A stretch of 64,000 bases of DNA from Hofstenia miamia (lineage: Eukaryota; Xenacoelomorpha; Acoela), in NCBI GenBank assembly GCA_004352715.1, contig SCFE01000016.1:1038041-1102040 (forward strand), read 5' to 3'. A program made the translations under genes and the position numbers. This document shows positions 12,965-22,659 of this stretch, in pieces (position 1 is the first letter of the stretch; every line of letters begins with the position of its first letter). The notes below the pieces were generated by a model. The model did no database searches and was not told where the DNA came from. It was given only the letters and a program-made list of their open reading frames with translations.

Positions 12965-13521
12965 CTAAAACAAGTGAAGAGTTTGATGACATTTAGTATT
13001 TAAAGTAGGTTTCTCTTCCTTAATATAAATTGATTCTGCGATCTTGGTGCATTTGTGTTTCATTAAAATATTAAAGTCAGATGTTGATNNNNNNNNNNNN
13101 NNNNNNNNNNNNNNNNNNNNNNNNNNNNNNNNNNNNNNNNNNNNNNNNNNNNNNNNNNNNNNNNNNCTTTATGTATTTTTGAGTGCATATAAATTTCGGA
13201 TTGTAAGTGTCCATAGAGATGTTCTTGAATTCGTGTCTTCAAATGCCTTTTGGTTTCACCAATGTAGAAGCTGTCACACTTCTGACCATTATATTTGTAA
13301 ACAATTGATGAAACCAAAGGTTTTTGAATTAGATCTTTCTTACGAATTAAATTTGATGTTTTTTCCGAATTTAAAATTGGTATAATTCTTGATTTCCTTA
13401 GTTTTCTATTTGAATTATATATAGATTTCTTAAGACGTGATTTGTGAGGTTTAATAAAAGGTAGTTTCCAAAATATATTATCTTTGTGTTTTTGCGAATT
13501 GTATTTTAATGAAAACATCAA
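12965..13521 (-). pseudogene. Penelope-like element: linker and GIY-YIG endonuclease, with gap
   Basis: On the minus strand a 152-codon frame (13521 to 13063), running through the 78-N gap 13089-13166, carries a basic linker and then IVYKYN, FYIGETKRHLKTRIQEH. This is the core of a GIY-YIG nuclease, with the catalytic Arg region in KRHLKTR. Past the gap the sequence continues as DFNILMKHKCTKIAESIYI, with the Glu expected at the second catalytic position, and KPTLNT, ending at a TAG (12965-12967). The whole matches the endonuclease found C-terminal to RT in EN-positive Penelope-like elements, where it cuts the target. The first Cys usually found before the YIG region appears replaced by Gly (YNGQKC). 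The RT part of this copy is missing upstream; instead an RT fragment lies head-to-head on the other strand. Confidence 0.8.
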
Positions 13522-13790
13522 TGGGATTTGAAATATCTGCTTTTAGAAAACCTACTAACACCGGATTATATATACCATTTCAATCATACTGTGATAATAA
13601 ATATAAACATTCAATTCCGAAAAACGTGTTTAGAAGAGCTGTTCTACTATCATCTAACTACAATGTACTTACAAAGGCTTTTGATAAAATATTTGAAAAT
13701 CTAAGATCTAATGGGCATCCTGAAAAATCATTGCAAAAAACATCAAAAGAAACTCTAACATCCTCTTCATACTGGTTGTTTTGCTAACTC
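13509..13790 (+). pseudogene. Penelope-like reverse transcriptase, C-terminal (thumb) fragment
   Basis: A plus-strand frame contains ISAFRKPTNTGLYIPFQSYC, then KHSIPKNVFRRAVLLSS and FENLRSNGHP. These match the conserved segment just after the palm of Penelope-like RTs: 'YRKPT.T..YL.F.S', 'K.....L..RA..L' and 'L..NGYP'. In an intact element this would be followed on the same strand by the linker and GIY-YIG domain. Here the endonuclease lies on the opposite strand immediately to the left, so the element has been rearranged. Similarity ends near 13750, where the C-rich LINE begins. Confidence 0.75.
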
Positions 13791-14099
13791 TGTTTCTGCT
13801 TCCTATGTTGCTGATCCCCTCCGTTCCTCCCCACTCTAATTTGATAATGTCCTGTCCATTCCACCATGTACGGATTCTCCATTCGCCTCCTTCCATATTG
13901 TCTGTAATCAAGAGTCTCATCGTGTTCTCATGAATCCTGATGTGTGGTCAGTTGGCCTTTTGATCCGATACTATTACCTCGGTGATGCTGAGCGCAAATC
14001 TTTTGGCCTTCGTCCCTGCTGTCGTGATCGACTACTTGCACCTCCTAGCTTGAAACTTGCTCCTCATCACAACTCTGGTTTCTCTTGCTCACAGTCTTG

Positions 14100-14805
14100 T
14101 GTCATTAAACCATCGTTTGAGCTTTTACAACTTCTTGCAGTTTCCTGTTGACTTCATTTTTATTACTGAAACCTGTCTTGATCCTTCTGTTGCTGACAGT
14201 GTTTTTTCCTAACTCCACACTTAAAGTTCTCTCCCATATGAATCGCTCTAATGTTCGTCATGTTCGTGTTCTCATTGCCTCACGTTGCCCTAACCTTGAC
14301 ATCTACCCCTCTCCTTTGAGACTTTTTCCTTTGATTTCTGTTGCGGCTGTGCTGTTGTTCTAAGTGATCACATAGTTTCTCTTCTCTGTGTTTACAACCC
14401 TCCTTTTGAAAGTCCTTTTCGTGTTCCGCTTACGGATTTTTCATCCATGCTTGAGTACTTTCATGATCAGTCTATCACTCTCTCTCTCTCTCTCATCAAC
14501 TTGGATTTCCCACTCCTCCTCATTTCCTCATCTATGGTGACTTCAACCTTCCTAATGTTTGCTGGAATGCACTTGACTCTAATGACGCCTATGAATCCGC
14601 TGTTTTGGATCTGTTTGCTTCCTACTCTCCTGAACAACTTGTATTTTCTCCTACTTCCTGCTCCTCCCTCCTTGACTTGGTTTTGTGCTCTCACCCGGGT
14701 CACATTTTTGACACTTCTGTGGTCCCTGTTCCTGTTAAACTGTCTGATCACTCTTTGTTCACTTCAACCTGTCTGTCAATTCTATTACCCCATATCTTTG
14801 TCTAA
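14100..14805 (+). pseudogene. APE endonuclease domain of the degenerate LINE
   Basis: Readable pieces are VDFIFITETCLDPSV near 14150, SLLCVYNPPF near 14380, YGDFNLPNVCW near 14535, SLLDLVLCS near 14670 and a closing SDHSLF near 14745. These are the standard endonuclease landmarks: TETxL, Y-x-P-P, GDFN-P-W, DLV and SDHxx. A CT-rich slip near 14470-14500 interrupts the frame before GDFN. Several other frameshifts are needed to join the pieces, so the domain cannot be made intact. Confidence 0.75.
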
Positions 14806-14984
14806 CTGCTCATCAATATGCTCGATCTAACAGTGACTTTGTATCTCTAAATACTACTCCCTCTTCTTCATTCCCCATTTTTAATGACTCTTTCTCTGCT
14901 GATGACTGGTGAACCTTCTTTCACCAAGATATTTCATCCTTTGTTCCTCATCATCGGAAAAAGCGTATTACTGTACACTTTTTC

Positions 14985-15605
14985 TTGTGTTCACTTCATT
15001 CCAAACCTGACCTCCCCAGCCTGAAATGCAACGATCTTTCTGCTCACACAGATCTGGAGAAAGCTGATCTCTTCAATAGCTATTTCGCCTCGGATTTCTC
15101 ATATCCTGTTTCTCTCTGGCTTGGTCCATCTGCCACCTCGCCGCTGATTCGCCTATGTGACATCGTCTTCAGCGCCCATGATATTTCCCTCATGCTTAAA
15201 TCCTGCAAGTTGTCTGGTCCTTGCTATCCTGACGGCGTCCCACGCTTTGTAATTCACAAAACCTCCTGAACTCTTTCCATTCATTTAAAGGATCTCTTCT
15301 CCTACATTTGCTCTTTTAATCATTTCCCGCCGTTCTGGAAAACATCTTGGATCTCTCCACTGTTAAAATCTAATCAGCTTCCATCCTCTCAAGTCACTTC
15401 TTATCGTCCAATAGCTATTCTTTCTAGGCTGTCAATCATCTTTGAGCGCCTTGTCTTTTCGTTACGTGTTCCCTAAAATTTGTCACCTCATCTCAGCATG
15501 ATAACCTTCCGGGTCGTTCTACCATCACAACTTGCTCACTTTGATTGAAAACTGCTATTTCCACTCTGATCCTGATTGCATTATCTTTCTTAACATTTCT
15601 AAAGC

Positions 15606-15637
<32 letters not shown>

Positions 15638-16490
15638 TAAAGCTTTTGATCAGCTCCCTCATTCTATTCTTCTTGACAAATTAGATTTATTTGGCTTTCA
15701 TGCTGATTTAATCGAACTCTTCCAGTCTTATCTTTCCAATCGTTGCCAGTGTGTAAAAATCAACCCGTCTATTTCTTCTCTAGTGGTGCTCCTCAAGCTT
15801 CTGTGTTTGCTGTCTACTGTACGTTGATGACACTGCGATTTTCAACTTTGATAGTTCTTTCGCCTCCAATATTATCTCTGATCTTGGGCTGTTGACCACT
15901 TGATCATCCATTAACCATCTTGATTTTAGCCCAATCAAGACATGTGGTATTTCCTTTTCTGTATCCCCCCCTTCTGATCTTCCTTTTCCTGTGAACTTCT
16001 CTGCTCACCATGCTCATCTTGGAGTTCAACTTGCTGCTAACTTAAATTGGTCTGGTCATGTGTCCTTACGACTCCTCAAAGCTGATTCCTCACCCTTTGC
16101 CCTCTTCCCTTTAATTCCACGCTACTGTGATACTCTCTTTGCTCAAGTCCATTGCTCGTGCCATTCTTCACTACGTTTTTCCCTGATGGTGGCGTTTTTT
16201 CCTTGTTCCACTGTATGGAACACTTTCAGAAGCGTGTTTTCAATGGATGTCTCCCTTGCCATACAAAGACGCTCTTCATAAACTCTCCCAATGTCACTCT
16301 AATTCCATGCATGTGATCTCCTCCTGTTCAATCGCTTGTTCACTGGCAAATTGCCCCTTGATCTTTTTGATTTCATTAAGTTCTCTAATTCCCGCTCCAC
16401 TCGCTCTGATGATGTTGTCACTTTCTCCATTCGTCATCCCAAGGAGCATTGCACCCTTCACTCGTTTTCAGTCGTGCTTGTATTGCTGCT
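14985..16490 (+). pseudogene. Reverse transcriptase domain of the degenerate LINE
   Basis: The order of RT motifs is preserved across frames: KADLFNSYFASDF near 15060; DGVPRFVI near 15230; a W..S.I.PLLK block and SYRPIAILSRLSIIFERLV near 15350-15455; KAFDQLPHSILLDKL near 15640-15690; SYLSNRCQCVKI near 15730; SSGAPQASV near 15780; and YVDDTAIF, holding the catalytic Asp pair, at 15820-15843. HLGVQLAANLNWSGHV near 16015 is the usual post-palm motif. The palm is split by an ATT microsatellite and there is a deletion between the SGAPQ and YVDD blocks. Confidence 0.8.
15607..15637. repeat. ATT trinucleotide microsatellite inside the LINE RT
   Basis: About ten ATT units interrupt the coding similarity between the upstream palm segment and AFDQLPHSILLDKL. 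Similar tracts occur at 17845-17875 and 18013-18034. Confidence 0.95.
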
Positions 16491-16638
16491 AATTACATTT
16501 TGACTCTCAACCCCAAGGTTGCAATGTTATTTACAATTTGTTATTAACATGTTATTTAAATTGTTCATATTAACAGGTGTTATTAACAAATTGGCGGGCA
16601 CAAATTGATTTTGTTTTTCAGTTCAGTCATTGTTTGAA

Positions 16639-17795
16639 ATGCCTCCACCTAAGAAGCGTGTCTGGGAGAAATTCCGCGAAGTTACCGTCCAAGGAGTTAA
16701 GAAAGACAAATGCAAGGCATGTGGGGTCGAGGTTCCCAACAACTCTGCTTGTTTGGAGAAACATCTCGAAAAATGCAACAGTGGAAATGAAGAAAAGTGC
16801 TAAAGCAAACGACACTTGATTCAAATCTGTCGAAAACAACTCAACATGAGCTAGATACTCTTCTGGTTAGGTGTCTCATTGTCAACAACATACCCTTCAA
16901 CGCTGCCGGTAATAAGCATTTCAAGGTTTATGTACAGAAACTGCGACCTGGAGCAATCGTACCTGATAGAAGAAAAGTAGCAGGCGAGCTACTGGATAAC
17001 ATTTACAAGGCTACTGTCAAGGGACTGTGAGAGAAAAAAGCTGCAGGAAAAATCAATGAGAAACATTCATGCATCCTGTTGCTATGTTCACTTGACCAAC
17101 TCTTTGACCAAGGATATCTTACAGAAAAAAGAAATGAAGAAGATATGCACCAAAGTTATTGCTGTCATCAAATATGTGAGAAATTCTCATGCGTGTTTAA
17201 CTGCCCTCAAGTCCAAGAATATGGCACGACCACCCATGCCTTGCAAATCCAGATGGAATAGTTGCACTGACACATTAGAGTTGGTGATATCAGAAATGCG
17301 CACGCGAAATCCTCCGATGCAGTGTATCGATATATGGAGGAAATTTCGCTGAAAAGAGCGGTGGAAGATGTACTGGTCTTCTTGAAGAGTGTAATTGTCA
17401 TGTTGGTGGACTTCTTTACAATCTAGTAATTGTATGCTTTCATCGGCATCTGGTAGACGGTTATTTCATGCGCTCCTATCGAGTATGTTGCTTGTGTCTC
17501 CAAAAGAGCTTAATCCGCCCTCTCACCTGTTACACTAGCTGTCCATCTACTTGATCATCACTTTCATGGATTTGAAATGAACGCCGTTGAAACTTCCACT
17601 GCAATTGAAGAAACATGTGGATTCATGGAAGACTTGTCAAGATACTTGGGGAAGCTCCATCCGTACACTTCTGACTTATTCGAGAATGAGTACCGAGAAG
17701 TTTCTCCAGAAGCATGGTGGCAAAGTGGCTTGAAGGTTAGATTCTCGAAAGAATTGGTCAATTTGGCCGTTTCACTTGTCACAATAATTTCTTCG
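16639..17795 (+). pseudogene. BED-finger hAT transposase, decayed
   Basis: A first frame (16639-16803, 54 residues) has the BED zinc-finger pattern VWEKFREVTVQG, CKACGVEV, then ACLEKHLEKC, i.e. C-x2-C followed by H-x4-C. Downstream pieces in shifting frames include a helical region with NNIPFNAAGNKHFK (hAT N-terminal region), PPMPCKSRWNSCTDTLE (the conserved 'TRWNS..D.L' block), and near the end PEAWWQSGLKVRFSKELVNL, matching the 'P..WW' entry into the C-terminal dimerisation domain. At least four stops or frameshifts break it. Terminal inverted repeats were not identified. It lies directly after the LINE RT and may be inserted in its 3' region. Confidence 0.75.
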
Positions 17796-17843
17796 GGTCC
17801 TCGCGGTCCCAGTCTAGCCTTTTACCCCTTGGCCACTAGGGCC

Positions 17844-17876
<33 letters not shown>

Positions 17877-18034
17877 ATACAATGTATTACGTGTTTTTGA
17901 TAATATCGAGCTTCGTTGTAGTTTAATACTGCGCAAAATTGTTCTCTATTTATATTTGTATGCTGTCTTATATTTTTGTACTGTCTGCCTTCAGTGTCTA
18001 AATAAAGTCATTCATTATTGTTATTATTATTATG
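17795..18034 (+). mobile_element. Probable LINE 3' tail with polyadenylation signal and ATT tracts
   Basis: A short segment with GGGTCCTCGCGGTCCC and GGCCACTAGGGCCC runs into an ATT microsatellite (17845-17875), then ~120 bases of AT-rich sequence ending in AATAAAG and a second ATT-rich tract (18013-18034). A polyadenylation signal next to simple-repeat tails is typical of LINE 3' ends. It could belong to the LINE at 13790-16490, split by the hAT insertion; this is inference. Confidence 0.4.
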
Positions 18035-18581
18035 TTACAAATTTAGGTGTTGATATTGACAAAGATTTAAAATTCCCCCTAAAAAAGTTATAAAAATGGC
18101 TTCTGGCGTTAGATTGTTATTCGCAATTACATTAATGTTCATTTTTATTTATTAATTTAATGCAAAAAGCTGCTAGTTATTATTAAAACTTTTAATTGCT
18201 CTTTAAAAATATTAAATTTTGCTCTTAAGCATGATCATGTTAGTGAATAGAGACGAAAGTATAATATATTATCCCCGCTATTTTAACTACAATTTCATGC
18301 AGTTTCAATTTTTTAAGCATAATTATGGCCGAGAATAAATTTTTCTTGATAATTACTTAAAAGTAAATCCTTGATCACATAAATTTATTTTCAGCAGTAT
18401 TTTCTATTCTAGTTTTCATCGAGCAGCCTCAAATATTTGGAGTGATTTAGAAAATGAGATTGGAGTAGAAAAAAATTACAAAAATTTAGAAAAAAATTTT
18501 GCACCGAAAAATACGATCGGAGACCCAAACATGCTAGACACATTTAGTGATTTTTTAACACTAAGTTCAACACATACATAG
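18034..18581 (+). pseudogene. C-terminal part of a CR1-like LINE reverse transcriptase
   Basis: It begins with VTNLGVDIDKDLKF, the post-palm 'LGV.ID..L.F' motif, and ends with RAASNIWSDLENEIGV and a short Lys/Asn-rich tail before a TAG at 18579. The latter block is the usual end of CR1/Jockey-type ORF2 proteins ('R.A...WN.LP'). The middle has lost ~100 residues or is too decayed to read. Its AT-rich codon choice resembles the endonuclease relic at 12240, and unlike the C-rich LINE between them, so the two may be ends of one element split by later insertions. Confidence 0.55.
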
Positions 18582-18599
18582 ACACACACAAAGTTATTT

Positions 18600-20850
18600 T
18601 TGTTATATGTTTTATATTTAGTTTGTAGTTTGATTGTATCCTTTAGTAAATATATTGTTTTGACTCTTGGTTACGGGGTCATTAAAATTGAAAAAATTGA
18701 TGCGCGCACGCAGCGTATGAACCGGAATTAATAACGAATATTAGATGCATAAATCGTGTGGGACAATTTTCGTATTTATGCATGGAAATTAGAATTTCCA
18801 TATATATTAAAGATTACAATGATTAAAGTGAAAAACAACGTATTTTGGCAAATTTTTTATCTTTGCAAAGCAGCTTCTCTCAACAGAGTATGTTGCGGCC
18901 GTGCATGATTAAATTTGGCAAACGTTGCAGGACAAATGACTTTTTTGTACTGTTTAAGATGTCCAACATGACTCTTATGTAGTACTGAAGAGTACATCAT
19001 CCTCTTTAAAATAAAAATTTAGGACGTCATTTTTGAAATGTATTGTAGATTTTACTTTTTCCGTGAGGCTAATGACTAAGCAAGTCTTCCATTTAGTATA
19101 ATTTCTAAGAAGGACAAATTTTGACTTTTTCCGAAAACGCGACTTTATTTTGTTCTTATTGACCTTATTGACTTTTGTGTCGCCTTAATGATAATGCTAA
19201 CCACTGTGCATTAACTGTATAGAAACACTGAGGTCTTTATTTTCATGTACCCAAAGCACATCTTGAAGACGGATTGCATTTTTTCGTCGTTTTCGCAAAA
19301 AAGCCAATGCAACTTTCATTTGTAGCTCGTTCGATTTAGTAGACTAATTATTTAACAATATGAAAAGAATATTGATGTAATTTCCATACCAATTGTAATT
19401 TTTTGTAATGCATTCACTATTTAGATGGATTGCTCTCTTGAATTTTTGTTTGAAATTATTAGCGTTTGCAATGAATACGATTTTAATGCATCGTTCATGA
19501 TTATCAGTGTTTAAGTTTGACACGATAAATACAATGTTGCTATCTTATCACTAATGTATATAACGCATTGCTCATTTAAATCTGGGCTTGAGTTCAATAG
19601 TATTAACTGTTGACAGATTAACAAATTATATGCAAGTGATAAATCATATGTTTATAAGACTACTTATTCCATTATCTTTCCTTGACTAGTCTTATTTCAT
19701 TTGAAACTATCAACAAATATCTAAACATTGTATAGAATCTTAATGATTATCATAAGATAAAAACCAATTTTTCAAAAAAAATTCTCCTTTCTCTTGAAAA
19801 TTTACTTTCATAATTGCATAAATATTAAGCTTAAATTTGTATGGAAAATCTCTTAATTCATTGCATTTTTCGCAAAGTATGATAAGATTTTGTATATATA
19901 GACCTTCAATAACAATTTTAGGAAAAACAATTTGAACCGTTCCGTTGAAAATTTTCTAGGGCCACCCCTTACTGCATCTCCGAAATAGGGCTGGAAGCTT
20001 GTGAACAACATTCAAAGATAATTTTATTCATATTCAATAAAGTTAATGACCAAAAACACCTGTTGACAAAAAATACTTATCTTTAAGCTCTTGTCATTTA
20101 GTTTGTATTGATTTCAGGGTAATTTGCAGAGGATTTTCTAAATTATTTTTTGTAAAGCAGCATCTTCAATGGCCCTATAAAAGTAATGCGCTGTTACGGC
20201 TATGCAAAATATTGAACCGTCGCGACCAGGTAGAAGTACAGATTTAAAAAATCGGGTAAAATTGTTTATTTTCACAAGTAAAAAGTTTAAGTTAAACTTG
20301 TTTTCTTTAATTATTGGAGTTACTTGATTTATTTGTTGCTTTTTACGTAAATTTGAGGGTTTTGAAGTTTAAAAAAACTGAATTGAAAGGTCTTAGGATT
20401 CCACGACCCATTTAGTTATTTCGGGTACAACTATTGTATTAAACATAGATGGGCGACCTGGTAAGCGCCCTGTCTATATGTACTTCATCGATTATCGGTT
20501 CTGCACAGTGCAATTGCAAATTATACAATATATCGCATAAAACGTAGCTTTTAGTTTCATTTAGACTGCTAAAAATGGGTAATTACTTAAATAATGAAAC
20601 ATTAACTATAATATAATTCAATTGTGTTCGTGTATCACAACGACCCCACAGAGTGTAAAAGAATAAATTGCAAATCAATATATCAAATTTATATTGGAAT
20701 ATGTTGCCCATTGCACAGCAGCTTTTCCCTCGCTCTCTGTATAACGCATTTACTAGACTTGCTTTTAATATATTATTCAAAATAGAATGACGCAATGCAC
20801 TTTCGATTGCGCAACCTTACGTTTTGTTGATATGTCTCTTTAAGATAGGA
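18600..20850. other. AT-rich intergenic DNA upstream of the NBR1-like gene
   Basis: No supportable gene or transposon. It presumably contains the promoter and any 5' exon of the downstream gene, but no core promoter motif stands out from the AT-rich background. Confidence 0.5.
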
Positions 20851-20852
20851 AT

Positions 20853-20878
20853 TCCTCTCACTGTTTTATTCGTTTTAG
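20853..20878 (+). promoter_or_regulatory. 3' splice site just upstream of the NBR1 start codon
   Basis: A pyrimidine-rich run (CCTCTCACTGTTTTATTCG) leads to TTTTAG, with the AG at 20877-20878, only two bases before the ATG. It fits the acceptor of a 5'-UTR intron. In animals that use spliced-leader trans-splicing it could instead be the leader addition site. The frame stays open upstream for 19 codons without an ATG. Confidence 0.6.
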
Positions 20879-20880
20879 AC

Positions 20881-22617
20881 ATGAACACCGCTTCAATAAC
20901 GTTACAGCATAAAAATGTTAAACATGTCGTTACTGTGGAATCTGGCAATAACCCATTCAAATCCCTATGTAATATGTTTCGCATTATCTTCCAGCTAAGT
21001 GCTCCACCTAATCAATTATATTATATCGATGGCGACGGTGATTGTATAACGATTTGTTCGGATCAGGATTTTTTAGTAGCAATTGCAGATGGACTGAAAA
21101 AAGTGTTTTACGCTGAAAAGCCGTTGGAAAATGATTGTGTGTCTGTGTGTACTGCTGATGGCATTGGGTCTTTTGTGGATGATGAGATGTGGGATAGGAA
21201 TAGTAGTGTGACCAGTATGAATTCCCAGCGGCCGCCTGATTGGTTTCACGTGTACATGGAACGAGTACTTCCTTCTGTTGTTACTCAAGCCATTAAAGAT
21301 GCCGGTTTAATAAATGAGGAAGATCATGTAAATCACAGTGAACGCGACTTAAATGTTCATAATAACACTCATTGTACATTTTGTTCAATGACCCCAATAA
21401 GAGGTATAAGATTCAAGTGTACACAATGTCCAACGGACTTATGTGAGAAGTGTGAAACTAAGATCGGAGAAAAGCACAACCCACGGCATGTTTGGCTTAA
21501 AATTCGAGTTTCAGAAGATCTTCATCCTGTGAGTCATTTGCCCCGTGACGTCATGACCCGCTGTGGGAGGAAATTTACTAAGCATAACAACCTTGGAAAA
21601 AGTTTTTTTAAGGTAAGATTTTTAGATGACATCAGTTACCCGGATGGAACTAATGTCGAGAAGAATTTTGAATTTACTAAAAAATGGTTAATTGCAAACA
21701 CGGGCCCGACACAATGGCCTTCTGGATGTTACATAAAAAATGAAAGCAGTGTTGGCTTAGAGTTGAAAAATGGAGACATTATTGATTTACCGCCGCTTGC
21801 ACCAGGTGGACAGCACACTGTTGAAACTCGTTTAAAAACGAGTAGTCGTGGTGGGATCGCAAAAGCAGTGTGGGGAATTTATAATGTTGATAAGGTAAAA
21901 AGTGACAATTATTTATGGTGCAATGTAGTAGTAAACGATACCTGCAAAGACGAGTTTGACAATAAAAGTTGTGTTGGCAGTCAAATTCAACCCGATATTG
22001 CCGAGAAGTCCACGCATACGACAAAATCATTGGAACGCAAACAACGTCTCATAGAAGATGAAAACTGGACGGAATTCACCGATATTCCACTACCCGATTG
22101 CTTTGATTTGGAGAAACCTTTGGAACTTGATTCTGACGTTAGCTTCGCTAATTGTCGCGATGACTTTTCAGATGTTTCTTCTTTTAGCTCAAATGATCAA
22201 TCTTTATGTTCAATCGGAAGAAATGAATCCCTTGCACCCCATACAGTTCAAGCTGCGGAGGCAGTTGCACCGCACCCCGTAAGAACAACTTCTAATGACC
22301 ACGCCCCTTATGCTTGCAGTGGTGAGAACTTAGCACCACATTCCATAACATCTCCAAACATATCGCAACCGCATTCAATTTCGAACACTAACTCCGTCCC
22401 TCCTGCTGTTACTAATGTAGTAAACGCATTATGTTCAGCACTGACTAATGTTGCACGTACGCCAAGAACAAATCCAAAAGAAGAGGATATGATAAAGACT
22501 CTCCTTTCTATGGGATTCACCAATCGTGAGGAAAACAGAAGAGTGTTGCGTAAGAATGACATGGATCTCGTTTCTGCGATCACGGATTTATGTACTGATT
22601 TTCAAACTGTAAATTAA
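20881..22617 (+). CDS. NBR1: NBR1-like selective autophagy receptor
   Basis: 578 residues in one uninterrupted frame. NBR1 proteins link ubiquitinated cargo to Atg8/LC3 membranes in selective autophagy. Domains in order: PB1 (about 4-80) with the acidic OPCA loop YYIDGDGDC (47-55); ZZ zinc finger (about 163-210) with C165, C168 and later C-x2-C pairs ending in a His-rich HNPRH; the NBR1-specific four-tryptophan (FW) domain (about 240-352) with W269, W279, W331 and W346; an LC3-interacting motif, acidic EDENWTE followed by FTDI (F399-I402) and LPDCF; a low-complexity region with repeated APH-like words (about 455-510); and a C-terminal UBA (about 534-576) with LLSMGF. The FW domain separates it from p62/SQSTM1. 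Vertebrate NBR1 is far longer (~960 residues) and multi-exonic; no coding intron is seen here and no extended coiled coil is evident. The ATG at 20881 is chosen because it precedes PB1 directly; the open frame to 20824 has no upstream ATG. Confidence 0.95.
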   Translation: MNTASITLQHKNVKHVVTVESGNNPFKSLCNMFRIIFQLSAPPNQLYYIDGDGDCITICSDQDFLVAIADGLKKVFYAEKPLENDCVSVCTADGIGSFVDDEMWDRNSSVTSMNSQRPPDWFHVYMERVLPSVVTQAIKDAGLINEEDHVNHSERDLNVHNNTHCTFCSMTPIRGIRFKCTQCPTDLCEKCETKIGEKHNPRHVWLKIRVSEDLHPVSHLPRDVMTRCGRKFTKHNNLGKSFFKVRFLDDISYPDGTNVEKNFEFTKKWLIANTGPTQWPSGCYIKNESSVGLELKNGDIIDLPPLAPGGQHTVETRLKTSSRGGIAKAVWGIYNVDKVKSDNYLWCNVVVNDTCKDEFDNKSCVGSQIQPDIAEKSTHTTKSLERKQRLIEDENWTEFTDIPLPDCFDLEKPLELDSDVSFANCRDDFSDVSSFSSNDQSLCSIGRNESLAPHTVQAAEAVAPHPVRTTSNDHAPYACSGENLAPHSITSPNISQPHSISNTNSVPPAVTNVVNALCSALTNVARTPRTNPKEEDMIKTLLSMGFTNREENRRVLRKNDMDLVSAITDLCTDFQTVN

Positions 22618-22647
22618 CTTGGACACAGAAAAACTTCAATTTTTTAC

Positions 22648-22653
22648 AATAAA
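22648..22653 (+). terminator. Polyadenylation signal of the NBR1-like gene
   Basis: A canonical AATAAA lies 31 bases after the stop codon, inside an AT-rich 3' region, which would give a very short 3' UTR. Confidence 0.6.
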
Positions 22654-22659
22654 GTTATA

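Larger units (their letters stand above)
13790..16490 (+). mobile_element. Degenerate LINE (non-LTR retrotransposon) with endonuclease and RT
   Basis: About 2.7 kb on the plus strand, clearly richer in C and T than its surroundings. In order it encodes an APE endonuclease region and a reverse transcriptase region, both shattered by frameshifts. A young-looking ATT microsatellite (15607-15637) splits the RT. The clade is not certain from motifs alone; Jockey/CR1-like is plausible. The 3' end may continue after the hAT insertion, at 17795-18034, where there is a polyadenylation signal and an ATT tail. It sits between the Penelope-like fragment and a BED-finger hAT element. Confidence 0.8.

Noticed and set aside
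14467-14751. 94-codon minus-strand frame over the LINE
   Set aside because: Reverse-complement shadow of the C/T-rich endonuclease region, which reads clearly on the plus strand.
20583-22583. Antisense and alternative-frame ORFs over the NBR1-like gene
   Set aside because: Shadows of the real coding frame; no motif of their own.
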